Positions 54,198 to 63,518 of a stretch of DNA of 64,000 nucleotides are shown here, piece by piece. Made by a program: the position numbers and the translations under genes. The notes below the pieces were generated by a model that saw only the letters and a program-made list of their open reading frames with translations, was not told where the DNA came from and searched no databases. Positions within the stretch are counted from its first letter, which is position 1. Every line of letters starts with the position of its first letter. The stretch spans positions 620,001 to 684,000 of the forward strand of contig NZ_JBLXIK010000001.1 of NCBI RefSeq assembly GCF_048269565.1, in the 5' to 3' direction. This stretch comes from Maricaulis sp048269565. Its GTDB lineage: Bacteria > Pseudomonadota > Alphaproteobacteria > Caulobacterales > Maricaulaceae.

Positions 54198-57100
54198 ATG
54201 TCGTCTGCAGGTCCTTGGAGCGTCAAGGGAATCGATCCCCGCGCTCGGGCGCGTGCCAAGACGGCGGCGCGCCATGACGGGGTCACCCTGGGCGAGTGGC
54301 TCAACCGGGTGATTCTCGACGATTCCGATCCGGCCAATCCGCGCTGGGATGATGCGCTCGAAGGCTTCCCCGGCTTCGGCGGCGGCGCGCCCGCGGGCGC
54401 TGACCCGGGCGAGGACCGCCTGCTGCGCGCCATGGTCAACCGTCTCACCGAGCGGATCGAAGCGGCCGAACACCAGTCCTCACAAACACTCAGCAGCCTC
54501 GACAAGGCGATCAACCAGCTGGTCGACAAGGTCGGCCGCAGCAGCGAACGCCAGTCGGAACAGCTCGAGGAGACGCGCGAGGATCTCGGCCGCGTCCGCC
54601 AGGGCCAGGACGACCTGGCCAGCCGCATCGCCCAGATCGAGTCCGGACATGCCACCGGAAATCCCGAAGCCGGCAAGGCGATCGAAACCACGATCATGAA
54701 GCTGGCGCGCCGGCTCTATGAACATGAGAATGACATCGCGGCGCGGATGCATGACACCAGCCAGCAGGTGAAGGACCAGGGCGAGGCCTCGCGCAAGGCC
54801 GCCGAATCGCTGGCCCTCAAGCTGGAACGGGCCGAACACCGCGCCGCCGACCTGGCCGACCAGGCCAAGCGCCGCGACGAACGCGCCAGCGAAGCGATCA
54901 GCGGCCTGCACCGCGCCACCGACAGCCTGCGCCTGCGCGTCGAGGGCGCCGAGCGCCAGACCAATGACGCCGCCCGCACGCTGGACCAGACCGTGTCCCG
55001 GCTGGAAGATCGGCTAAAGACGTTGGAATCACGCAATTCCGGCGACAATGTCGAACTGGAACGGCGCTTTGATCGCCTCTCCAGCGAAGTCGCCAGCATG
55101 ATCGCCGAGACCCGCTCCCAGCTCGCCAGCGCCCTGACCAATGTTGCCGCCGAGCCGCGCGTCGACCGGCTGGAGACGGCCCTCACCCAGGCGCTGGGCC
55201 GGATTGACGATGCCGAACGCCGCCAGGGCAATGGCATGCACAAGCTCGGCAATGAGCTGACCAAGCTGGCCGGCGCCATCGAACGCCGCCTGACCGAGAA
55301 TGAGCGCCGCACCCAGGATGCGCTGCGCGATACGCGTTCGGAACAGAATCTGGATCGCCGCCTCGACGATGTCCGCCAGGAGGGCAAGGAATCCCTGCGC
55401 CGCATGGGCGATGAAGTGACGCGGATGGGCAAGGCGCTGGCCGACCGCATCGCCCATGCCGAGGCGCAATCCTCCACCGCCGTCGCCGCTGCGACCGACC
55501 GCATGGCCGAGGTCATCGCCCGGCTCGACGAACAGAAAGCGGCCTCCGACGAGGCGCTTGCCGACCGGATGCGGCAATCGGAAGAGCGCACCGCCCAGCG
55601 CATCGAGGACGCCATGACCGGCGTCAAGGATCGCCTTGCCACCGTGCGGGCCGATACCGAGGAAGTGCTCTCGCCGGTGCAACGCGCCATGTCGGCCCTC
55701 GCCGACCGCCTCGAGGCGATCGAGGCCCGCAAGGTCGAGGTCGAGGACGAGGCGGATGACGAGACTGGGAGCGACAGCGCGGTCGAGGCCACAGACGATA
55801 CGGCAGCGCCTGTCGAGGTGATTGATTTCGACACCCCATTGGCGCCGCCGCCGCAGGCGGAAACGCCGCGCAGCCAATATGCGCCCGAGGACGATGACCC
55901 TTTCCTGACGCCGGAGCCGGCCGCGCCCGCCGCAGCCGAACCTCCCGCCCGCAGCGCCGATGCACCCCTGGCAGCGCCTGTCTTGCGTGCGCCCGAGCCG
56001 GTTGCAGCACCGGCCGCCCGGCCAGCGCCGCAGCCACGTCCGGCAGCAGCCGCCATGGCGGAACAGCCCGCAACCCTGTCGCAACCCGTGCACCCGGCAG
56101 CCGCGCCAACGCCCCAGCCCGTTCTGCAACCGGCACCGCAAGCGGCGCCGCAAGCTGCACCCCAGCCGGCGCCACAAGCTGCGCCGCGTCCGGCCCCGGC
56201 CCAGCGTATCGGCGCGACGGCCGATGCCGATTTCCTCGCCGCCGCGCGTGACCGCACCCGCGTGCAAAACCAGTCGGCCGACTATGATCGTGGCAGCCAG
56301 CCCTCGCGGCTTGGCCGCACCCTGCTCGTCGCCCTGCCGGTTGTCGCACTGGTAATGCTCGGCGGTGCCGGCGCCATACTGGTCTGGGAAGCCATTCGCG
56401 GTGATGCCGACAGCCAGGCGGCCAATGCCGTCCAGGAACGCAGTTTCGTGGCATCCGTCGAGGCCGGTTTTGCCACCGAGGCCCCCGCCGGGGCCGCCAG
56501 CGCTGCAACAGAAGCGCCCGCCGACACCATCGACTCCACGCCGGCACCAGAGGCCGCAACGCCCGCTGTCGAGACTGCGGCTCGCGACACGGCACCGGCC
56601 AATGCCGTCGCCGATGCCGCCGGCACCAGCCTGCCGGCCCTCGACCCGACACCGCCGGAACCCGCCCGCGCCGCGCCGCAACGCAGCACGGCCAATTCCG
56701 GCGCGATGACGCTGGAAAGCGCCGCCGCTGACGGCAATCCGGTGGCGCGCTATATGCTCGGCATGCGCAGCCTCGAGGCCGGCGATACTGACACCGCCGC
56801 CATCCTGCTGCGCCGCGCGGCCGAACAGGGCATTCCCGCTGCGCAATACCGCTATGGCAAATTGCTCGAGACAGGCGAAGGCGTGGCGATCGACCTCGAA
56901 GCGGCGCGCCGCTGGACCGAGCGCGCGGCCAATGCCGGACATCGCCGGGCGATGCATAATCTGGCGGTGATGAATTATTATGGCACCGGCACGCCGGTGA
57001 ATTTTGACGAGGCGGCGCGGTGGTTCCAGGAGGCCGCGCTGCTGGGCCTGCGCGATTCCCAGTTCAATCTCGCCCTGCTGTTCGAGAGCGGCCAGGGCGT

Positions 57101-57509
57101 GCCGCTGAGCCTGCCCGACGCCTTCACCTGGTACAGCATTGCCGCCAGCGACGCCGACCCGACCGCCTCCCAGCGCGCTGCCGGGCTCGAGGAGATGATC
57201 GAACCGGCCGCCCTCACCGAGGCACGCGGCATTGCCGCGACCTTCCAGCCGCGACCGATCGATGCGGAAGCCAACGGGCTGTATCGCGACCTGCCCTGGG
57301 AGCAGACACCGGTCGCCGACTCCGGAACGGTCTACCGCGCCCAGGGTTTCCTGGCCGCCCTGGGTTATTCGCCCGGACCGATCGACGGCATGATCGGCGC
57401 CCAGACCCATGAGGCCGTGATGGCCTTCGAAGCCGATCACGGCCTGCCGCAGACAGGGCGTATCGACTCCGGTCTGCTCGACCGGCTCGAACGCGCTGCA
57501 GCGGGGTAG
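54198..57509 (+). CDS. podJ: PodJ-type polar organelle development protein
   Basis: A 1103-residue membrane protein with the PodJ layout. N-terminal motif PWSVKGIDPRARARAK (residues 5-20) and GEWLNR; long coiled coils at about 75-515; a Pro/Ala-rich stretch at about 540-680; one transmembrane helix at about 706-730; and a periplasmic part with Sel1 repeats (about 834-1005, including RYMLGMRSLEAGDTDTAAIL) and a C-terminal peptidoglycan-binding domain (about 1043-1101). In Caulobacter PodJ localises polar factors for pili, holdfast and stalk formation and is processed by proteolysis. The ATG at 54198 is preceded by GGTGAG. Confidence 0.9.
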   Translation: MSSAGPWSVKGIDPRARARAKTAARHDGVTLGEWLNRVILDDSDPANPRWDDALEGFPGFGGGAPAGADPGEDRLLRAMVNRLTERIEAAEHQSSQTLSSLDKAINQLVDKVGRSSERQSEQLEETREDLGRVRQGQDDLASRIAQIESGHATGNPEAGKAIETTIMKLARRLYEHENDIAARMHDTSQQVKDQGEASRKAAESLALKLERAEHRAADLADQAKRRDERASEAISGLHRATDSLRLRVEGAERQTNDAARTLDQTVSRLEDRLKTLESRNSGDNVELERRFDRLSSEVASMIAETRSQLASALTNVAAEPRVDRLETALTQALGRIDDAERRQGNGMHKLGNELTKLAGAIERRLTENERRTQDALRDTRSEQNLDRRLDDVRQEGKESLRRMGDEVTRMGKALADRIAHAEAQSSTAVAAATDRMAEVIARLDEQKAASDEALADRMRQSEERTAQRIEDAMTGVKDRLATVRADTEEVLSPVQRAMSALADRLEAIEARKVEVEDEADDETGSDSAVEATDDTAAPVEVIDFDTPLAPPPQAETPRSQYAPEDDDPFLTPEPAAPAAAEPPARSADAPLAAPVLRAPEPVAAPAARPAPQPRPAAAAMAEQPATLSQPVHPAAAPTPQPVLQPAPQAAPQAAPQPAPQAAPRPAPAQRIGATADADFLAAARDRTRVQNQSADYDRGSQPSRLGRTLLVALPVVALVMLGGAGAILVWEAIRGDADSQAANAVQERSFVASVEAGFATEAPAGAASAATEAPADTIDSTPAPEAATPAVETAARDTAPANAVADAAGTSLPALDPTPPEPARAAPQRSTANSGAMTLESAAADGNPVARYMLGMRSLEAGDTDTAAILLRRAAEQGIPAAQYRYGKLLETGEGVAIDLEAARRWTERAANAGHRRAMHNLAVMNYYGTGTPVNFDEAARWFQEAALLGLRDSQFNLALLFESGQGVPLSLPDAFTWYSIAASDADPTASQRAAGLEEMIEPAALTEARGIAATFQPRPIDAEANGLYRDLPWEQTPVADSGTVYRAQGFLAALGYSPGPIDGMIGAQTHEAVMAFEADHGLPQTGRIDSGLLDRLERAAAG

Positions 57510-57515
57510 CGGGCG

Positions 57516-58448
57516 GTGCAAATATACCTCCCGATCGCCGAGATTTCGGTAAACATCTTCTTGCTGTTGGGATTGGGCACCGGCGTGGGTTTCCTGTCGG
57601 GCATGTTCGGGGTCGGGGGCGGTTTCCTGCTGACACCGCTGCTGTTCTTTATCGGCATCCCGCCAGCCGTCGCCGTCTCCAGCCAGGCCAACCAGATCGT
57701 CGCCTCCTCGGCCTCGGGGGCCCTCGCCCACTGGCGCCGCCAGACCCTCGACCCGAAAATGGGCGGCCTGCTGCTGGCCGGCGGCTTCGCCGGCTCCTTC
57801 GTCGGCGTCCAGATATTCACCGCCATGCGCCAGCTGGGCCAGATCGACCTGATCATTTCGCTGAGCTATGTCGGCTTCCTGGGCACGATCGGCACGCTGA
57901 TGTTTGTCGAGAGCGTCCGCTCCATCCTGCGGCGCGACCGGCCGGCACCGCGGCGTGAAGGCGGGCTCGGACGCTCCAAGCGCGGCTGGATCGACACCCT
58001 GCCCTTCAAGATGCGCTTCCCGCGCTCCGGCCTCTACATCTCCGTCATCCCGCCGGTCGTGATCGGCTTTTTCGTCGGCGCCCTGTCGGCCATCATGGGG
58101 GTTGGCGGCGGCTTCGTCATCGTGCCGGCGATGATCTATATCCTGCGCATGCCGACCAATGTCGTCGTCGGCACCTCGCTGTTCCAGATCCTGTTCGTCA
58201 CCGCGCTGACCACTTTCCTGCAGGCGGCCCAGAACCAGACCGTCGATGTCGTGCTGGCGATGATGCTCACCGTCGGCGGCGTCATCGGGGCCCAGTTCGG
58301 GGCCCGCGCCGGGCGCAAGGTCAAGGCCGAGGAATTGCGCGCCCTGCTGGCGATCATGGTCGTCGGCGTCTGTATCAAGCTCGGCCTCGACCTGGTGGTG
58401 ACGCCATCCGACCTGTTTGTGGTGATCCAGAACGGGGCGACACAATGA
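57516..58448 (+). CDS. TauE/SafE-family sulfite or sulfoacetate exporter
   Basis: A 310-residue membrane protein with about eight helices and the TauE/SafE signature: glycine-rich GLGTGVGFLSGMFGVGGGFLLTPLL (about 17-41) and a second, repeated block ALSAIMGVGGGFVIVPAMIY (about 190). The start is GTG at 57516, six bases after the podJ stop. It probably exports a sulfur-containing anion; substrate is not shown. The next gene overlaps it by four bases (ATGA). Confidence 0.9.
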   Translation: MQIYLPIAEISVNIFLLLGLGTGVGFLSGMFGVGGGFLLTPLLFFIGIPPAVAVSSQANQIVASSASGALAHWRRQTLDPKMGGLLLAGGFAGSFVGVQIFTAMRQLGQIDLIISLSYVGFLGTIGTLMFVESVRSILRRDRPAPRREGGLGRSKRGWIDTLPFKMRFPRSGLYISVIPPVVIGFFVGALSAIMGVGGGFVIVPAMIYILRMPTNVVVGTSLFQILFVTALTTFLQAAQNQTVDVVLAMMLTVGGVIGAQFGARAGRKVKAEELRALLAIMVVGVCIKLGLDLVVTPSDLFVVIQNGATQ

Positions 58449-59203
58449 TCGCACTCGCCCTCGGCCTCGCCCTCACCCTGCAGCAACCGGTGATCAATGA
58501 AGCGCCCGGCATCATGGCGGCGCTGACCCAGGAAACCGTGGAGATCCGCGAGAACTTCGCCGGCACTTCGCTGGTGCTCTATGGCGCAACGCGCGGCCTG
58601 ACCCTGCGCGACGAGATCGTCGTCGTGCTGCGCGGACCGGAGCAAGACCTGCGCGTCATGCGCAAGCGCCGCAGTTTCGGCATCTGGGTCAATGCGGCAC
58701 CGGTCGAGTTTGAAGCTGTGCCGACCTATTACGCGATTGCCAGCTCGCTGCCGCTTGATGTGATCGCGCCCCCCGAAGCACTGGCCCGCAACGGTATCGG
58801 ACTGGCCAGCTTCCTGCAGCCCGGCGCCGGCGATGATGATCGCGCCATGCCCGGCGAGGATGAACTGGAAACCTACCGCGCCGCCGTCGCCCGTGCCGGT
58901 AGCCGCGACGCCCTCTATGCCGAGACCCCGGGCGGGGTTGATGTGCTCGATGGCGGCCTGTTCCGCGCCGTGCTGAAAATGCCGCCGCGCACGCCGGTCG
59001 GCAATTACAATGCCGAGGTCTATCTGTTCCGCGACGGCCGCCCCGTCGCCAGCCGCACCACCAGCCTGCGCGTCGAAAAGGCCGGATTCGAGCGTCTGGT
59101 CTATGAGTTCGCCCATAATGCGCCGATGATTTACGGCCTGTTCTGCGTCGCCCTGGCGATGCTGGCCGGCTATCTCGCCGCGGTGATATTCGGCCGCGAC
59201 TGA
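58445..59203 (+). CDS. TIGR02186-family membrane-anchored protein (Alph_Pro_TM)
   Basis: A 252-residue protein of the alphaproteobacterial TIGR02186/Alph_Pro_TM family, which often occurs next to TauE/SafE genes. Signal peptide, beta-rich periplasmic domain (IVVVLRGPEQDLRVMRKRR) and one C-terminal helix (MIYGLFCVALAMLAGYLAAVI). It overlaps the TauE gene by four bases (ATGA), so the two are translated together and may act as a unit. Its 3' end overlaps the convergent pdeM gene by 34 bases. Confidence 0.85.
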   Translation: MIALALGLALTLQQPVINEAPGIMAALTQETVEIRENFAGTSLVLYGATRGLTLRDEIVVVLRGPEQDLRVMRKRRSFGIWVNAAPVEFEAVPTYYAIASSLPLDVIAPPEALARNGIGLASFLQPGAGDDDRAMPGEDELETYRAAVARAGSRDALYAETPGGVDVLDGGLFRAVLKMPPRTPVGNYNAEVYLFRDGRPVASRTTSLRVEKAGFERLVYEFAHNAPMIYGLFCVALAMLAGYLAAVIFGRD

Positions 59204-59901
59204 TAGCGGTCCGGGACCAGTTTCGCGGCCCTGACGGGATAGACGGCCTCGACCCCCATCATCAGGACGTCCGGCGTGGCGCCGAAACAGCGCCCGAAGG
59301 CGCCGTCACACACATTCAGCCCGCCGGCAAACGCCCCGAAAGCCGGCATCACCAGACGTGCCCCGTCTGTGGCGAAACAGCGGGCGCGCACGGAGCGGCC
59401 CTTGCCGCGCACCCTGGCACAGGGATGCAGATGCCCGGCAATCTCGCCCGGCGCGGGACCTTCAAACGGCAGATGCCGCAGGGTCAGCGGTCCAATCGCC
59501 AGCTCGTGCAGGATGGTGCCACCAAAGCGTGGTGGCGGTGCCGGATCATGATTGCCCTCGATCCAGACCCAGTCCGCCACCGAGGCGACCAGCGCCTGCA
59601 GCGCCGCCGCATCCGTCTCGTCCATGCGGCCGTCAGCCCCGAGATCATGGAAGCTGTCGCCGAGCGCAATCACCCGGTCCGGGCGATGGCGGGCGATGGC
59701 TTCACCCAGCCGCCGCAGGGTCGAGCGGGTGTCATAGGGCGGGATGAGCTGGCCGCGCGCGGCATAAGCCGAGCCCTTCTCGAAATGCAGATCGGACACG
59801 ATCAGGGTCGCGCTGGCGGGCAGGACGAGCACGCCGGCGGCATCAGCGCGTGCAGCAAGGCCATGGATGTGGAAATCGTGTGATTGGGGACGGTCAGTCA
59901 A
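59170..59901 (-). CDS. pdeM: Ligase-associated DNA damage response endonuclease PdeM
   Basis: A 243-residue metallophosphoesterase of the PdeM group. Metal-binding motifs are SDLHFEKG, LGDSFHD and GNHDP, with the C-terminal GHLHP. It is normally found with an Lhr-like helicase, an exonuclease and an ATP-dependent ligase in DNA repair. Its start overlaps the helicase stop by eight bases, so they are co-translated. No ligase or exonuclease is near in this window. Convergent overlap of 34 bases with the TIGR02186 gene. Confidence 0.92.
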   Translation of the reverse strand: MTDRPQSHDFHIHGLAARADAAGVLVLPASATLIVSDLHFEKGSAYAARGQLIPPYDTRSTLRRLGEAIARHRPDRVIALGDSFHDLGADGRMDETDAAALQALVASVADWVWIEGNHDPAPPPRFGGTILHELAIGPLTLRHLPFEGPAPGEIAGHLHPCARVRGKGRSVRARCFATDGARLVMPAFGAFAGGLNVCDGAFGRCFGATPDVLMMGVEAVYPVRAAKLVPDRYQSRPNITAAR

Positions 59902-62371
59902 GGCGTGTCGCCTCCGCGATCAGGTCATCGGCGGCATCCACCAGAATGCTCTCCTGCCCCTCACCGCGCACGGATTCGCGGCCGATTTCCAGCATCACCG
60001 GCACCGCCAGCGGCGAGATGCGGTCCAGCGCCTGGTGCGTGATATGGCCCTGCACGCGCGCCAGCGCCTCGCCCAGGCGGTGAATATCCAGCAGGCCGGT
60101 GCCGGCATCATTCCAGGCGGCGCGCAGCAGGATGTGGTCGGGCTCGTGCTCGCGCAACACGTTATAGATCAGGTCGGTCGAGAAGGTGATCTGGCGGCCG
60201 GACTTCTCCTGGCCGGGAAAGCGGCGCTCGATCAGGCCGGCGATGATGGCGCAATTGCGGAAGGTCCGCTTCATCAAATCGCTCTCGGCGAGCCAGGCTT
60301 CCAGATCATCGCCGAGCATGTCTTCGGCAAACAGCGCCTCAAGATCGAGCCCCGACATGTCGCGCAGCCCCCACACGGCGAGCGCATATTCATTGGCGAC
60401 AAAGCCCATCGGCCGCATCCGCAGACGTTCCAGCCGCCGGGTCAGCAGCATGCCCAGCGTCTGGTGCGCCAGCCGGCCCTCGAACGGGTAGCAGACAAGA
60501 TAGAAATGCGCCGCGCGCGGGAAGGTCTCGACCAGCAGGCCGTCGGCCTTGGGCAATTCCGAGCGCAGGCGCTGGATCTGCAGCCAGTCGCGAACCTGAT
60601 CCGGCAGGCGGGCCCAATGCGCCGGGTCCTGCACGATCTCGCGCACCCGTGCCGCGAGATAGGTGGAGAGCGGGAATTTGCCGCCATTATAGGCGGGGAT
60701 TTTCGGCGTCGTATCGGTCGACCGCGTCACCCGCGCCGTCATCTCCTCGATGGCTTCAAAGCGCAAGACCTGGCCGGCGAACAGGAAGGTATCGCCCGGC
60801 GCCAATTGCTCGATGAAATACTCTTCCACCTGCCCCAGCCGCTGACCGCCGCGGCCACGCGCGGAGACCACCACTTCCAGCATCGGTGCCTCGACAATCG
60901 TGCCGACATTGAGCCGGTGGCGCTGGGCGATCTGCGGCGTGCGCGCGGCCCACAGACCGGTCTTGCCCTTCACCATGCGGCGGAAGCGCTCATATGAATT
61001 GAGCGCATAGCCACCGGTCGCGGCGAAATCGAGCACGCGGTCGAAGGTCTCGCGGTCGAGCGCGGCATAGGGGGTGGCGGTGCGGATCTCGTCATAGAGG
61101 GCGTCAGCCGCAAAGGGCTCACCGCAGGCGCGGCCCATGATGTGTTGCGCCAGCACGTCGAGCGCGCCGGCCTGCAGCGGTTCGCCATCGAGCGCATTGG
61201 CGGCAACGGCCTCGCGCGCGGCCTCGCATTCCAGATGCTCGAAACGATTGGACGGCGCCAGCAGGGCGCGCGAGGGCGTGTCGAGCTGGTGATTGGAACG
61301 GCCGAGCCGCTGGATCAGGCGCGAGGAGCCTTTCGGGGCGCCCATCTGGATCACCAGATCGACATCGCCCCAGTCAATCCCGAGATCGAGCGTCGAGGTA
61401 CATACCACCGCATCGAGCCTGCCCGCCGCCATCGCCGCCTCGACCTTGCGGCGCTGCTCCGGCGACAGCGAGCCGTGGTGCAGGGCGATCGCGAGCTTGT
61501 CCTCATTGAGCCGCCACAGCTCCTGGAAGGTGAACTCGGCCTGGGAGCGCGTATTGACGAAGACCAGCGCCAGACGCGCCGCCTTGATGCGTTGATAGAC
61601 ATCGCCCAGCGCATGGCGCGCCGAATGCCCGGCCCAGGGGATGCGCTCGGCCGGATCAAGGATCTCGACCTGCGGCCGCGCACCGGGCGCACCGCGGATG
61701 ATCGCCGCCTGCCGCTCGCCCTCGCCCGGTGTCTGCGCTGCCAGCCAGCGCGCCAGCTCACGCTCATCCTTGATCGTCGCCGACAGACCGACCCGCCGCG
61801 CCTGCGGCGCCCAGCGCGTGATCGCCGACAGCGCCAGGCTCAGCAGATCGCCGCGCTTTTGCGGTGCCAAGGCGTGGATCTCGTCGATCACGATATGTCT
61901 GAGATCGGCGAAGAAGGCGCTGACATTTGGCGAGGCGCAGAACAGGGCGAGCTGTTCCGGCGTCGTCAGCAGGATATCCGGCGGTGAGGCGCGCTGGCGC
62001 TGGCGTTTCGACGGTGAGGTGTCGCCGGTGCGGGTCTCGATGCGCAGATCGAGGCCCATCTCGGTGACGGGCGTGGTGAGATTGCGCGCGACATCGACCG
62101 AGAGCGCTTTCAGCGGCGAGATGTAAAGGGTGTGCAGACGGTGCGGGCGCTGTTTCGGGCTGGCTTCAGCCAGTGCTGCGAGCTCGATCAGGCTGGGCAG
62201 GAAACCGCCCAGCGTCTTGCCGCCCCCGGTCGGCGCGATCAGCAGCGCATCCTCGCCGCGCGCCGCTGCCGCGATCATCGCCAGCTGGTGCGGCCGCGCA
62301 GCCCAGCCACGCGCCGCAAACCAGGCCTGGAAGGCGGGCGGCAGCAGGGTGGGCGTATCGGCGAGATCCAT
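59894..62371 (-). CDS. Ligase-associated DEXH-box helicase (Lhr-like)
   Basis: An 825-residue superfamily-2 helicase. Motif I APTGGGKT (about residues 46-53), motif II VIDEIHAL, motif III SATIK and the second RecA domain with LVFVNTR and QRLGRSNH; C-terminal Lhr-type domains (WH and DUF4880-like region from about 500). It is of the ligase-associated DNA damage response class together with PdeM. The start is 62371. Adjacent genes upstream on the plus strand are unrelated in appearance. Confidence 0.92.
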   Translation of the reverse strand: MDLADTPTLLPPAFQAWFAARGWAARPHQLAMIAAAARGEDALLIAPTGGGKTLGGFLPSLIELAALAEASPKQRPHRLHTLYISPLKALSVDVARNLTTPVTEMGLDLRIETRTGDTSPSKRQRQRASPPDILLTTPEQLALFCASPNVSAFFADLRHIVIDEIHALAPQKRGDLLSLALSAITRWAPQARRVGLSATIKDERELARWLAAQTPGEGERQAAIIRGAPGARPQVEILDPAERIPWAGHSARHALGDVYQRIKAARLALVFVNTRSQAEFTFQELWRLNEDKLAIALHHGSLSPEQRRKVEAAMAAGRLDAVVCTSTLDLGIDWGDVDLVIQMGAPKGSSRLIQRLGRSNHQLDTPSRALLAPSNRFEHLECEAAREAVAANALDGEPLQAGALDVLAQHIMGRACGEPFAADALYDEIRTATPYAALDRETFDRVLDFAATGGYALNSYERFRRMVKGKTGLWAARTPQIAQRHRLNVGTIVEAPMLEVVVSARGRGGQRLGQVEEYFIEQLAPGDTFLFAGQVLRFEAIEEMTARVTRSTDTTPKIPAYNGGKFPLSTYLAARVREIVQDPAHWARLPDQVRDWLQIQRLRSELPKADGLLVETFPRAAHFYLVCYPFEGRLAHQTLGMLLTRRLERLRMRPMGFVANEYALAVWGLRDMSGLDLEALFAEDMLGDDLEAWLAESDLMKRTFRNCAIIAGLIERRFPGQEKSGRQITFSTDLIYNVLREHEPDHILLRAAWNDAGTGLLDIHRLGEALARVQGHITHQALDRISPLAVPVMLEIGRESVRGEGQESILVDAADDLIAEATRLD

Positions 62372-62489
62372 GCCTTTGACTTAGCGCGCCCATGAAGGGG
62401 GGACAAAGCAGAAAACCGTCCCTCTGCCCGGCACGCAGCGGCTGCGGCATAGAGGGCGCTTGAATGGATGAATTGAGGGATTTTCCGGC

Positions 62490-63443
62490 ATGGCACACGC
62501 GATCACAGCGCGCTTCAAGGCCCTGGACGCCGCATTTCACGCGCGCGCGCCGCGTGGCGAACGCCTGCACGCCCGCTTCGCGGCGCTGGCCGCGCTCAAT
62601 GCGCCGCACGATATCGAAACGCTGATCGAGAAAAGCTTCGAGACCCGTGACGATCTCAATGCCGGTCTCGGCCCCTGGCGATCGCCCAACCGGCCGATGC
62701 GGCTGGTCTTCGCCACGGCGCTGGTCGCCGGCGGCCGCACCGCGCGGCAATTCCTCGAAGCCCGCCGCGCCCTGGCGGCGCAGGGCAAGGCACGCGGTGC
62801 CCGCAACCTCGCCCATGGCGGGTCCTGTGCCGCGCTGTCGCTGGTCACCTCGGGCGGTCATGGCTGGCAGGCGGACCAGTTCTTTGATGTGCTCGATGCC
62901 ATCGCCGCGCCCTGGTGGCAGCGCGATGCCGCCCGCGAGGAAGTGCTCGCGGCGGCCTTCACCGGCATGGGCGAGACTCCGGAAGACGCCATCACCCATC
63001 TGATCCACGCCCGCGACGCCCTCCTCACCGCCGGCGTGCCGCGCCGCCATGCCGAGATCGCCGCCTATGAAGTCGCCACCACACGCATGGACCCGGCGGC
63101 GCTGGCCGGCGCCTGGACCACACTCAATATCGCCGTGCGCGGCCGCGCCGCCCTGCGCCACGGTACCGGCAAGACCGGTCTCGCCATCCTCGCCGCCAGC
63201 GGCAATGGCCCTGCCATGGCCGACGCGCTGGTCGACGCCTTCGAAGCCGTCGGCGAACTCAAGCCCAAACCCAATACCCAGACCGCCGCCCGCCTCGCCC
63301 TGCGCCTCGCCCAGGCCCAGGCCGGACTGGCCCGCCCCATCGCCGCCGCCGGCGATCTCGCGGCGATTTTGGCGGCACAGGCGGCGATGGTCACGGCTGT
63401 GACGGCCGGGGCGGGTGTGGTGGCTGTGGGGGCTGGGGGGTAG
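62490..63443 (+). CDS. Hypothetical helical protein next to the helicase gene
   Basis: A 317-residue cytoplasmic protein, Ala/Arg-rich and mostly helical, in repeats of about 40 residues (LVFATALVAGGRTARQFLEARRALAAQG; ALLTAGVPRRHAEIAAYEVATT). It ends in an Ala/Gly/Val-rich segment. I cannot place it in a family with confidence. It is divergent from the helicase (119 bases apart), and the ATG at 62490 has GAGGGA upstream. The shared promoter may link it to DNA repair; that is speculation. Confidence 0.55.
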   Translation: MAHAITARFKALDAAFHARAPRGERLHARFAALAALNAPHDIETLIEKSFETRDDLNAGLGPWRSPNRPMRLVFATALVAGGRTARQFLEARRALAAQGKARGARNLAHGGSCAALSLVTSGGHGWQADQFFDVLDAIAAPWWQRDAAREEVLAAAFTGMGETPEDAITHLIHARDALLTAGVPRRHAEIAAYEVATTRMDPAALAGAWTTLNIAVRGRAALRHGTGKTGLAILAASGNGPAMADALVDAFEAVGELKPKPNTQTAARLALRLAQAQAGLARPIAAAGDLAAILAAQAAMVTAVTAGAGVVAVGAGG

Positions 63444-63518
63444 GGGGGGAGGCGCGCTTCCCATCCCCCACAAACTTTGCTACCCGTCCGGCCATAACCG
63501 CCAGACAGGACAGCTCCC

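Noticed and set aside
55029..58454. A 1141-codon open frame on the minus strand, opposite podJ and the TauE gene
   Set aside because: It is the antisense shadow of highly biased GC-rich coding sequence; it has repetitive His/Gly/Arg composition, no domain, and overlaps two confident genes completely.
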